Shown: piece by piece, positions 40,301-47,897 of the stretch
How the letters are laid out: every line of letters starts with the position of its first letter
Numbering within the stretch: the stretch's first letter is position 1
Program-made: the position numbers and the translations under genes
Notes under the pieces: model-generated
What the model saw: only the letters and a program-made list of their open reading frames with translations
Databases searched by the model: none
What the model was told of the DNA's origin: nothing
Source: CAZEKB01 sp964512225
GTDB taxonomy: Bacteria > Myxococcota_A > UBA796 > UBA9615
Length of the DNA stretch: 64,000 nucleotides
Direction of reading: 5' to 3'
NCBI GenBank assembly: GCA_964512225.1
Contig: CAZEKB010000019.1
Coordinates: 1-64,000, forward strand

Positions 40301-40916
40301 TCTCGTACTGATCGGCCTCGTCGCCGAGGCCCCCGTTGTGGCCCCAGCCGAGGTCCATCAGCTCGAGGAAGAAGTTGCCCTCGCCGAACAGCTCGCCGTA
40401 GCGCCGCGCGACCTCCTCCGCTTCGTCCACCCGCCCCCGGGCCAGCAGCCGCGGGATCTCGCCGCGCAGATCACCGGACAGGAAGATCAGCCCCTCGTGG
40501 TGCGCCTCCAGCAGCTCCATGTCCACGCGGGGCTTGAAGTGACGCCCCCCGAAGTACGCGCCCTCGAGCAGGAAGTTCAGGTTCACGTAGCCACGCTCGT
40601 TCTCGATCAGGGCTACCAGGCGACGGTTGTCCCGGGCCTTGTTCTTCTCCGTACGCGGACCCGGCGACACGATCAGCTCGGCGCCCATGATCGGCGTGAG
40701 GCCGGCCTTCTTGGCGGTCTTGAAGAACTCGACCGCCCCGAAGAGGTTCATCTCGTCCGTGAGCGCCACGTGCGTCATCCCGAGGGCGACGGCGCGGGAG
40801 ACGATGTCCTTGGGGGTGCCCAGAGCCGACAGCAGGGAGAACTGCGACTTGAGGTGCAGGTGGGCGAACGGCGGGGCCGAGGCCTCCACGGAGGGCGGGG
40901 CGAGGGTCGCGGACAC
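37356..40916 (-). CDS. dnaE: DNA polymerase III alpha subunit
   Basis: A 1186-residue replicative polymerase of the C-family DnaE type. The PHP domain is at the N-terminus (HLHLKSQFSLLSALGTP). Catalytic aspartates are in MPDVDVDFCQDRR near residue 430, preceded by GPGRGSGAGSLVLYSL. The tandem HhH and OB regions follow (KGVGAGAIASVLEAR; IKLAGVVASMKVVVTKAKGQRMAFVQFED). Length matches the family. The GTG start has a strong GGAGGAG five bases upstream. It is convergent with the YHYH gene, with the hairpin repeats between, and a 40-codon gene lies just upstream on the same strand. Confidence 0.97.
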   Translation of the reverse strand: MSATLAPPSVEASAPPFAHLHLKSQFSLLSALGTPKDIVSRAVALGMTHVALTDEMNLFGAVEFFKTAKKAGLTPIMGAELIVSPGPRTEKNKARDNRRLVALIENERGYVNLNFLLEGAYFGGRHFKPRVDMELLEAHHEGLIFLSGDLRGEIPRLLARGRVDEAEEVARRYGELFGEGNFFLELMDLGWGHNGGLGDEADQYEINKLLRALSAKTGIPTVATNNVHYPTQEHAFLHEVLLCLGMTNTIQDEFRFRFPSDQFFMKSSTQMSALFDEEGDGEALANTMRIAERCDFEFEFGNYRFPVYPHLDGRTPEEVLRELAGRGLDERLEVVKRRPTDRAWEEVEKEYRDRLETELEIIVSMKFAAYFLIVYDFISWARAEDIPVGPGRGSGAGSLVLYSLRITDIDPMPYALLFERFLNPERVSMPDVDVDFCQDRRGEVIDYVGGAYGGSTRVTQIITFGKMLAKGVLRDVGRVMGFTFGETDRIAKLVPDQLGITLPEAQQKEPRLPKLMAEDPRVERLIKIAEGLEGTTRHCSVHAAGVVIADDDLRNYCPLYKGAGDTDPGVTQFDMKWAEEIGLIKFDFLGLKTITQIKNALDMARADGKTEWAFFPFAEVPLDDRDVYKLLARGDTLGVFQLESSGMRELLRSLKPTQFEDIIAVAALYRPGPMGLGMHHTFVDCKHGRKRVTYPHPMLEPILRDTYGVIVFQEQVMQIAQVMGGYTLGQADILRRAMGKKKLDLMAEHRVVFTQGALDRGVEKKTATEVFDLMAEFAKYGFNKSHTAAYGLIAYQTAWVKHHLPAYFFASLLTIESSNTDKVLLYVDDARRHGVEVLPPDVNESALQFRVVGEKVRFGLTAIKGVGAGAIASVLEARQDGPFASVDDFLSRVDLDKVNKRVIEALIKCGAFDSMGRTRAALHGSLERIVDYGRQKTRDRASGQVGLFGMIQGGSSAGSLHIPELPEWAERERLALEKEALGFYITGHPMGSFQAEVRRFSTHTSAALSEQGRELRGAGDIKLAGVVASMKVVVTKAKGQRMAFVQFEDMVGSVEVTVFPKSFAKTEHLLVTDQPLLLTAKLDEVTDEGLVKLLAEDVAQLAEIREQQTKEVRLEMPIADISVGSLDALRDVIEANPGAAPVSLRFTTETGVEVLMDLPGGLKVRPSQKFVEAVTRVVGKDGTTFL

Positions 40917-40952
40917 GGGCTCCTCCGACGACGGAGGGGTGGAGAGGCGGGC

Positions 40953-41075
40953 CTAGGGAGCCGCGGTGGGCGCGGCGGCGGGGGCGGCGGCTTGCGGAGC
41001 CGGGGTGAACCCGGCCAAGGCCAGGAAGGCCGTGCCGACGGCGATGAAGATGGCGGTGACGACTCGTCGCTGCAT
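40953..41075 (-). CDS. Small 40-residue secreted or membrane peptide
   Basis: A 40-codon reading frame: basic N-terminus (MQRRVV), hydrophobic segment TAIFIAVGTAFLALAGF, and an Ala/Pro-rich tail. It is supported by a strong Shine-Dalgarno (GGGAGG, three bases before ATG) and a -10 box TAGAGT about 30 bases upstream on the same strand. It lies 36 bases upstream of dnaE in the same direction and may be co-transcribed. No family is recognised. Confidence 0.55.
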   Translation of the reverse strand: MQRRVVTAIFIAVGTAFLALAGFTPAPQAAAPAAAPTAAP

Positions 41076-41191
41076 GGGCCTCCCGAATACCCCTGGGGAT
41101 CCGCACTCTACCGATCCTCGGGGCGGATCGCGAGCGGCGAAGATCCGCGCTACGACGGCCTCCACGTATTGCGTCGACGGGGGCCGAACGC

Positions 41192-41197
41192 TAGCCT
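41192..41197 (+). promoter_or_regulatory. -10 box TAGCCT, near-leaderless start
   Basis: TAGCCT ends eight bases before ATG 41206, the first gene of the four-gene envelope operon. No Shine-Dalgarno lies between. Confidence 0.5.
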
Positions 41198-41205
41198 CCG
41201 ACCCG

Positions 41206-41757
41206 ATGCCGATCGCCCGACGCAGCCTTGTTTCGACCGTCGCGACGACCGCCCTGGCGGTGCTGCTCGTGGCCATGGTCGCCCCCTCGGACGCCGCCGC
41301 GAAGGATCTGCGGGGCCGCTTCGGGATCGGGTTCAACAACAACTTCTCCAGCCTCACGTCGATCTCCGTGAAGGTGGGCATGCCCACGGACAAGGAGACC
41401 CTGAACTTCCAGGTCCAGGGCCTCGTGGGGTTCGCGATCCTCGCCGACGAAGACAACCGCTTCTTCGCGGGGGGGCGGGTCCTGCTGCCGATCCTCGCCG
41501 AGGACAACCTCAACCTGTACGGCGCCGTCGGGGGCGGGTACGTCCGGTTCCACGACAACCTCGCGGCGGCCCGCATCCAGGCCGTGCTCGGCGTGGAGTT
41601 CTTCTTCTTCGGGCTCGAGAACCTGGGCCTGTCGGCCGAGTTCGGCCTCAACCTCGACGTCGCTCCCGGCCGGATCGACTTCACGACGACGTCCGGCACC
41701 TCGGCCGCGGTGGGCGTCCACTACTACTTCGGGGCCCCCAAGCAGCCGCGCCGATGA
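41206..41757 (+). CDS. Small outer-membrane beta-barrel protein
   Basis: A 183-residue exported protein with a signal peptide (TALAVLLVAMVAPSDAAA) and then about eight amphipathic strands (LNFQVQGLVGFAI, FFAGGRVLLPIL, LNLYGAVGGGYVRF, IQAVLGVEFFFF, LGLSAEFGLNLDV). A last strand with aromatic residues, AVGVHYYF, is followed by a short basic tail. This fits an OmpW/OprF-like eight-stranded barrel. The ATG at 41206 is chosen from the signal peptide and the -10 box eight bases upstream. It is coupled by ATGA to the next lipoprotein. Confidence 0.78.
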   Translation: MPIARRSLVSTVATTALAVLLVAMVAPSDAAAKDLRGRFGIGFNNNFSSLTSISVKVGMPTDKETLNFQVQGLVGFAILADEDNRFFAGGRVLLPILAEDNLNLYGAVGGGYVRFHDNLAAARIQAVLGVEFFFFGLENLGLSAEFGLNLDVAPGRIDFTTTSGTSAAVGVHYYFGAPKQPRR

Positions 41758-42947
41758 GGATCGCCGCGGCGCTCGTGGCCTGCCTCGCGCTGCTCGCGTC
41801 CGGCTGCATCGAAGATCGCTGCACCCTCGACGACTCCGTCCGCCTGCTCTTCGTCTACCCCGAGTCCTCGGCCCCTCCCGATACGACCAACCCGCACGTC
41901 TTCTACTCGATCCAGGAGGCGCTGGACGCCGCCCCTCCCCCCGAGGGCGACGGCGCCGAGACCACCGTGTGCGTGGCCGACGGCGTGTATCGGGAGCAGC
42001 TGGCGTTGCCCCCGGGCGTGCGCCTGCTCGGACGCGGCGCCGACCGGGTGCGGCTCCGACCTCCCGGGGGGCGGGACGACGAGACCCTCGTCACCGTCGC
42101 CACGGACGCCCTGACCTCGGCCGTGATCAAGGACATGGACGTGGGGGGGACCACCGCCGCCTGCATCGACGCGTCCGGCGGGGGCGTCCTGCGGGTCGTC
42201 GACTCGCGGCTCCTGGGCTGCGGCACGGCGGTGCGCGCCACCGGGGGCGGGGACCTCGGCGGCCTCGAGGTCGCGGGCACCCCGATCGCTCGGAGCGGGA
42301 CGGCCCTGCACATCACGTCGATGGCCGACGTCTCCGTCCTCGACACGGACCTCACCGGCAACGACCTCGTCGCGCTCGCCGACAACCGCGCGGGGGCGGG
42401 CACGCTGCGCTTCGAGCGCGTGCGCCTGGCCGACAACGCCGCGGGGGTCACCGTGCACGGAGGGGCGGCGCGGTTCGTGGGCGTCGAGGCGACCGAGGAC
42501 CACCCGCTCGTGACCGCGGCGGAGGCGAACGTGGTGCTCCGCAGCGTCGGCCTGTCGGTGGCCGCCGGGCCCGTGGCCGTCGTCGAAGGCGGGACGCTGG
42601 ACGCGAGCCACCTCACCGTCCTCGGAGAGGGGCCCCTGCTCGACGTCTCGGGCGGGGGCGCGGCCGTCGTCGTGAACTCGATCCTCGCCCCCGCGGACTC
42701 CGGCACCGGGGACATCGACATCCGCTCGTCCCTGACGGGCGACGCCGACGCCCCGACGACCGGTACGAACCTGCCCTGGGCGGACCCGGAGCTCACGGGC
42801 TGGGTCCCCGCCGCCGGGTCGCCCGCCCGCTGCGTCGGGGAGCCCGCGCCCGACGACGTCGTGGATCTGCTGGGGAACCCCCGACCGTTCCGGGAAGGAA
42901 AAGCCCCGGACGCGGGGGCCGTGGAATTGCAGGAGGCCTGCCCGTGA
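41754..42947 (+). CDS. Parallel beta-helix lipoprotein
   Basis: A 397-residue lipoprotein (lipobox ASGC, Cys18). After a short Cys-containing region, VFYSIQEALDAAPP and CVADGVYREQLALPPGVRLLGRG form the typical opening of pectate-lyase-like right-handed beta-helix proteins. Repeating turns follow (GGVLRVVDSRLLGCGTAVRA, GALRF-type strands, ANVVLRSVGLSV). The end (DPELTGWVPAAGSPARCVGEP; GNPRPFREGKAPDAGAVEL) is the usual closing motif of such secreted helices. No catalytic residues are evident. ATG overlaps the previous stop, and its TGA overlaps the next GTG. Confidence 0.85.
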   Translation: MRIAAALVACLALLASGCIEDRCTLDDSVRLLFVYPESSAPPDTTNPHVFYSIQEALDAAPPPEGDGAETTVCVADGVYREQLALPPGVRLLGRGADRVRLRPPGGRDDETLVTVATDALTSAVIKDMDVGGTTAACIDASGGGVLRVVDSRLLGCGTAVRATGGGDLGGLEVAGTPIARSGTALHITSMADVSVLDTDLTGNDLVALADNRAGAGTLRFERVRLADNAAGVTVHGGAARFVGVEATEDHPLVTAAEANVVLRSVGLSVAAGPVAVVEGGTLDASHLTVLGEGPLLDVSGGGAAVVVNSILAPADSGTGDIDIRSSLTGDADAPTTGTNLPWADPELTGWVPAAGSPARCVGEPAPDDVVDLLGNPRPFREGKAPDAGAVELQEACP

Positions 42948-45900
42948 CCCGGCGCCTCGCCCTGCTCGCCTTCGTCCTCCTGCTCGCGGCCCCCGCCGAC
43001 GCCGCGCAGTGGCACCCGCGGCATCACTGGCAGACCCTCACCACCGTCCACTTCGACATCCACTTCCACGAGGGCCTTGTCGACACCGCCATCGAGATGG
43101 GGCGAGTGGCGGAGGAGGTCCACTCGATCCTCGCGCCCTACCTCGAGTGGGAGCCCCTCGAGCGGACGCAGGTGGTGCTCCTGGACAGCACCGATCGCGC
43201 CAACGGCTACGCGACGCCCGTCCCCTACAACACGATCGTCCTCTACATGGTCCAGCCGACGCCGTCCTCGTCGCTGGACAACTACGAGAACTGGCTGTGG
43301 GCGATCTTCGTCCACGAGTACACCCACACACTGCAGATCGACATGGTGAGCGGCCTCCCCATGGCCGTGCGGTTCCTGCTCGGGCGGTACGTCGTCCCCA
43401 ACGCCGTGCTGCCCCTGTGGATGACCGAGGGCTACGCGACCTGGATGGAGACCTTCTTCACCACCGGGGGCCGGGGACGCTCGACGTACACCGACATGAT
43501 GCTGCGGACGGCCACGCTGACCCGCACGCTGCCCACGATCGACCAGGCCGAGGGCACGGTCCACACCTGGCCGGGCGGGAGCCTCCGCTACCTCTATGGG
43601 GCCCGCTTCCACCTCCACGTGTCGGAGCAGGTCGGGGACCGGGCCTGGGTCGACTTCCACCGCCGCCACGGCGCGGGCCCGATCCCGTTCTATCTGCCCG
43701 CGCGAGAGGCCTTCGGGCGCACCGTCTCGCGCATGTGGAAGGAGTGGAAGGAGGACCTGGCCGCGCACTACCTCGCCCAGGCGGACCGCATCCGACGCGA
43801 GGGGGTCGGGCTCAGCGCCACGAGCGTCGTGCCCACGAAGAAGGGGACGGCCTACCGGCCCCGCTATTCGCACGACGGCGAGTCGATCTTCTACCTGCAC
43901 TCATCCGCCTTCGAAGGCTCCGCCCTGCGCCGGATCAGTCGGGACGGTCACGAGGACGTGCGCGCCCGCAAGGGGGGCATCGCCGAGCTCGTGCGCTCCC
44001 CCGACGGCAAGCGCTTCTTCTACTCGGGGACGTCGACCTTCAACCGCTGGGAGTCCTTCCGGGACCTCCACCGCTGGAAGCCCGGGGCGAAGCGGTCGCG
44101 GCGCCTCACCCGCGGCGATCGGCTCTCCTACCCCGCGCCCCACCCGGAGGGCTGGCTCGTGGCGGTCCAGACCGGCGGGCTGGCGTCGCAGCTGGTCCGC
44201 GTGGAGCCCGAGGAGCGCGACGACCTCGGCGCGGTGACGAAGCCGCTGAAGGTCACCCCGCTGACCGCGGCGGCCGACGGCACCCACTACGCGTCGCCGG
44301 CGTGGGACCCGGCCGGGGAGCGGCTGGCCGCGTCGGTGTGGAAGCCCGGGGGCTTCCGGGACATCCACGTGTTCGACCGCGACCTGTCGGTCCTCCGGGT
44401 GATCACGTGGGACCGGGCCGGGGACACCGATCCCGCGTGGTCCCCCGACGGCGAGTGGCTCGTGTGGGCGTCGGACCGCGACGACGTGTGGAACCTGTAC
44501 GCCTACCGCTGGTCCGACGGCGCCGTGAAGCGGATCACGCGGCTCCTCGGCGGCGCCACCTCGCCGGACATCAGCCCCGACGGCCGTCACCTCGTCTTCC
44601 AGGGATACGGCCCCACCGGGCCCCGCGTGGAGGAGCTGCCGTTCGCGCCCGAGGAGGGCGAGTCCGTCCTGCTCTCGCCCCGCTCGCTCCCGGGGCCGGG
44701 CTGGGGTCCGTCGGCGCAGGCGCTGGCCCCCACCCACCCGCTCGAGGGCGTGCCCGGCCCGGCGATGCCGTGGGGGAGCGGCCCCGCCGACGCCGTGGAC
44801 CGGGCCCGGGACCGGGCCGACTACGCGACCGTCACGCCCGAAGCCGGGGGCTTCGTCGTGCCGGGGCCCGCCGCGGGCGAGCCGCTCCGGCCCGAGGAGG
44901 CGCCGCCGGAGGACGACGGGAAGGTCGATGAGGAGGGCGAGCCCGAGAAGGAGCTGACGCCCGAGCAGAAGCGCGAGCAGCGCAGGAACCGCGCGGAGCG
45001 ACGGAGGCAGCGGCGAGCCGACCGCCGCGCCCGCAACGCCCGGGGCCCCCGTCCCGCCCTCGCCGAGGCGCCCGCCGACGTGGGGACGATCCGGCGTTAC
45101 AACCCGCTCCCCACGCTGTTCCCCCCGCGGATCATCGAGCCCTTCGGCGCGATCACGAACGGCGGGGCGATCGGCGGGCTCGGCATCGGCGGCCGCGACA
45201 TCCTCGGCCACCACGGCTGGTCGGCCTCGCTGCACTACCGCACGGACAGCCGCTCCTTCGGGTTCGGCGTCGGCTACGTGTTCGCGCAGCTCCGCCCGCG
45301 GCTCTCCATCGACGTGTCGAGCGTCGCGCTCAACTACGGGACGCTCTTCCTGCGCACGAAGCCCACGACATCGCCGAGCGCGACCTTCGCGGGCATCTAC
45401 CGCGGCGACGAGCGGTACTACGAGCGTCGACTCCGAGCGCGCGCCGGCCTCTCGCTGCAGGTCGGCGACAAGGCGAACTTCTCGGCCCGCTACAAGGCCG
45501 AGTTCCGCCGCCCGCTCCGCGATCTGCCGACCGACGTCGCCGCCGAGGCCCTGCCCGCGCGCGGGTCGTTCTCGGGGATCACCCTGGGCTTCAGCACCGG
45601 CTCCATCGGGCGCTACTCGGGCAGCATCAGCCCCGAGAACAGCGAGCTGCTGTCGCTGTCCGCGGACATCGAGTCGAGCTTCCTGGGGGCGTGGCGGGTC
45701 GAGCCCGACGGGACCCGCAGCAACCTGCACCGGCTGATCCTCACCGCCGAGGCGCGCAAGTACCTCGCCCTGCCCTGGGCGCGCGGCCACGTCCTGGCCG
45801 TCCGCGGCGTGGTGGGCGGCACCATCGGTACGGACATCCCCCAGAAGACGTTCCGGATGGGCGGTCCGTACGGCGACAGCCCGTACGTGAGCCTCCCCGA

Positions 45901-46288
45901 CCGCTACTACGGCCTCCGCGGCTACCCCACGTCCTTCCGACGGGGCAACCACATGTACCTCGGGTCCCTGGAGTACCGGCTCCCGCTCTTCTTGATCGAG
46001 CGCGGGCCCTGGACCGTGCCCGTCTTCTTCCGGTCCGTCGCGCTCACCGTGTACGTGGAGGCCGGGCAGGCGTTCGACACGGACGACTACGCCGGCTACG
46101 GCGGGAGCCCCACCGGGTTCCTGGACTTCTGGTCGAACACGTCGGTCTCCTTCGGGGCCGAGCTCGTGGGCGAGGTGCGCCTCGCGTGGTCCGGGTCGTT
46201 CCAGGGGCGGGTCGGTTATGGTTACGGCATCGGGGCCGGCGCATACCCGGCCGGAATCCTCTATGCGCAGCTCGGTACCAGCTTCTGA
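42944..46288 (+). CDS. Fusion of zinc metalloprotease, TolB-like propeller and outer-membrane barrel
   Basis: An 1114-residue exported protein. After a signal peptide comes a peptidase-MA-like domain with zinc motif HEYTH (124-128) and a downstream WMTEGYATWME that can give the third ligand. From about residue 300 to 560 come PD40/TolB-type propeller blades (YSHDGESIFYLHS, AWSPDGEWLVWASDRD, ISPDGRHLVFQGYG). A strongly basic, charged linker (about 665-705) leads to a C-terminal Omp85/BamA-like 'surface antigen' barrel ending in Phe. The layout suggests a protease or scaffold displayed from an outer-membrane pore. It is coupled by GTGA to the beta-helix gene. Confidence 0.87.
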   Translation: MTRRLALLAFVLLLAAPADAAQWHPRHHWQTLTTVHFDIHFHEGLVDTAIEMGRVAEEVHSILAPYLEWEPLERTQVVLLDSTDRANGYATPVPYNTIVLYMVQPTPSSSLDNYENWLWAIFVHEYTHTLQIDMVSGLPMAVRFLLGRYVVPNAVLPLWMTEGYATWMETFFTTGGRGRSTYTDMMLRTATLTRTLPTIDQAEGTVHTWPGGSLRYLYGARFHLHVSEQVGDRAWVDFHRRHGAGPIPFYLPAREAFGRTVSRMWKEWKEDLAAHYLAQADRIRREGVGLSATSVVPTKKGTAYRPRYSHDGESIFYLHSSAFEGSALRRISRDGHEDVRARKGGIAELVRSPDGKRFFYSGTSTFNRWESFRDLHRWKPGAKRSRRLTRGDRLSYPAPHPEGWLVAVQTGGLASQLVRVEPEERDDLGAVTKPLKVTPLTAAADGTHYASPAWDPAGERLAASVWKPGGFRDIHVFDRDLSVLRVITWDRAGDTDPAWSPDGEWLVWASDRDDVWNLYAYRWSDGAVKRITRLLGGATSPDISPDGRHLVFQGYGPTGPRVEELPFAPEEGESVLLSPRSLPGPGWGPSAQALAPTHPLEGVPGPAMPWGSGPADAVDRARDRADYATVTPEAGGFVVPGPAAGEPLRPEEAPPEDDGKVDEEGEPEKELTPEQKREQRRNRAERRRQRRADRRARNARGPRPALAEAPADVGTIRRYNPLPTLFPPRIIEPFGAITNGGAIGGLGIGGRDILGHHGWSASLHYRTDSRSFGFGVGYVFAQLRPRLSIDVSSVALNYGTLFLRTKPTTSPSATFAGIYRGDERYYERRLRARAGLSLQVGDKANFSARYKAEFRRPLRDLPTDVAAEALPARGSFSGITLGFSTGSIGRYSGSISPENSELLSLSADIESSFLGAWRVEPDGTRSNLHRLILTAEARKYLALPWARGHVLAVRGVVGGTIGTDIPQKTFRMGGPYGDSPYVSLPDRYYGLRGYPTSFRRGNHMYLGSLEYRLPLFLIERGPWTVPVFFRSVALTVYVEAGQAFDTDDYAGYGGSPTGFLDFWSNTSVSFGAELVGEVRLAWSGSFQGRVGYGYGIGAGAYPAGILYAQLGTSF

Positions 46289-46361
46289 ATCGAGGGACGC
46301 GACGCCGACGGGCAGGACGAAGCCCGTGATCGCGGCACCGGCCTTGCTTGGATGGGGCCGC

Positions 46362-47876
46362 GTGAAGAATCTGCTCCGCTCGCTGTGGACCGTCGCGCTC
46401 GTCGCCGCCCTCGGGGCGTGCGCCGACGCGAACCTGGCCGGCATGGAGGCCGACACGGGCCTCATCGAAGACATCGTCTCGGGCCAGACGCTCGTATTCG
46501 TGGGCACCGATCCGATCACGCTGCAGTCCGACATCTACCTCGTGCGCGCCGTGGCCGATCGCTTCGGCGGGGACGGGCCGGATCTGCGGGAGGCCGAGGA
46601 CTTCGTGGTCGAGCCCCTCGGCGCCCTGACGGAGTCGGCGCGCAACGGCTCCGTCGTGCAGAACGACGGCGACCGGATCTTCCCCGTGGAGGCGCCCTTC
46701 GTGGTGCCCGACGAGGAGGGCCTGCGCGTCCTCGGGACGTCCCTGACCTACGACGAAGAGGGGACCGTGCTGGGCGGGCGCCTCGTGCTCGTGAACATCA
46801 CTCCCCTGCAGCACGCCGTGTCGCCGATGATCGACGGGCTCCAGTCCGCCCGATTCACGTGGTCGGGCGACTGGCTCGTCCTGCAGCTCCAGGACCCGAT
46901 CACGGGCGTGCGGTCGATCGAGGTCGTGCCCGCGGACGAGGTGGAGGACCCGGCCGCCCGGATCGCCATCGGGCCCGCCGACGAAGGCGACGTGGAGTTC
47001 GCCGAGCCGATCCGCGACACCAACGCCTTCCTCGCGCGCGTCGTGGACCCCGTGACCGCCCGCGCCGACATCCTCCGGATCGACCCCGACGACGGCTCCG
47101 AGACCCTGCTCACCGCGGGGACCGAGCTCTCCGTCGCGGCGCCCCGCGTATCCGCGGACGGCAACCTCCTCACCGCGACGCTGCAGGTGGAGGCCGAGGA
47201 GGACGGCGCGCTCCGCCGGCAGGTCGCCGTCTTCGACCTCCGCGCGGGAGGTCCCCCGGTCTTCGTCGCGGGCGACGAGTCCGTGGACTGCGGGCGCCCC
47301 GCCTGGTCCCCGCCCCACGGGATCGCCGCGCAGCCCGTGCTCGCCTACGCCTGCCGACGCCTCGACAACGGCCGCCCCGACCTCCACCTCTGGCAGTCCG
47401 GGGGCACGACCGCGGAGCCGGTGACGCTCACCGCCAACAACCAGTCGGAGGTGCCCGGGGGCAGCATCGACGGGCTCGTCCTGCGCGCGGGGCCGCTGTG
47501 GGATCCCGCCGGGGAGCGCCTCGTCTTCGGCGCGTCCACCGAGGAGCAGGCGCTCGACGGCGAGGGCATGACCATCCTCGCGTTCCCGCTGTCGACCGAG
47601 GAGCCGCTCGAGCTGCAGGAGCCGCAGGCCTACGCGGTCTACCCGGCGGGCTTCGGCGCGGCGGACTGGGTGCACTTCTCGGCGGGCTCGGCCGAGCCGA
47701 TCCTCATGCTGTGGGACCGCGGAGAGACCGGGCTCGACGACAGCGGCGGCGGACACGCGATCGAGGTCGTCTCCGTGGCCGAGGACGGGGGCCTCCCCCG
47801 CCCCGTGGCGCTCGGCGTGGACCTGCGGGTCAGCTTCCCGGTCTTCCTCGGCCGCAATACGCTCTTCTACCGCTGA
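46362..47876 (+). CDS. Propeller-like lipoprotein
   Basis: A 504-residue lipoprotein starting at GTG 46362: MKNLLRSLWTVALVAALGAC with Cys20. The mature part is beta-rich with TolB/PD40-like signatures (DIYLVRAVADRFGGD, SADGNLLTATLQV, WDPAGERLVFGAST). It follows the protease-barrel gene by 73 bases in the same direction and may function with it at the outer membrane. In-frame upstream starts would spoil the signal peptide. No ribosome binding site is clear. Confidence 0.75.
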   Translation: MKNLLRSLWTVALVAALGACADANLAGMEADTGLIEDIVSGQTLVFVGTDPITLQSDIYLVRAVADRFGGDGPDLREAEDFVVEPLGALTESARNGSVVQNDGDRIFPVEAPFVVPDEEGLRVLGTSLTYDEEGTVLGGRLVLVNITPLQHAVSPMIDGLQSARFTWSGDWLVLQLQDPITGVRSIEVVPADEVEDPAARIAIGPADEGDVEFAEPIRDTNAFLARVVDPVTARADILRIDPDDGSETLLTAGTELSVAAPRVSADGNLLTATLQVEAEEDGALRRQVAVFDLRAGGPPVFVAGDESVDCGRPAWSPPHGIAAQPVLAYACRRLDNGRPDLHLWQSGGTTAEPVTLTANNQSEVPGGSIDGLVLRAGPLWDPAGERLVFGASTEEQALDGEGMTILAFPLSTEEPLELQEPQAYAVYPAGFGAADWVHFSAGSAEPILMLWDRGETGLDDSGGGHAIEVVSVAEDGGLPRPVALGVDLRVSFPVFLGRNTLFYR

Positions 47877-47897
47877 CCCACGACGGGGGCCCGGAGC

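Noticed and set aside
37239..42947. Frame of about 1900 codons running through the hairpin repeats, antisense to dnaE and into the beta-helix gene
   Set aside because: The part over dnaE is a shadow with no family features. Only 41754-42947, which begins with a lipoprotein signal peptide, is a real gene.
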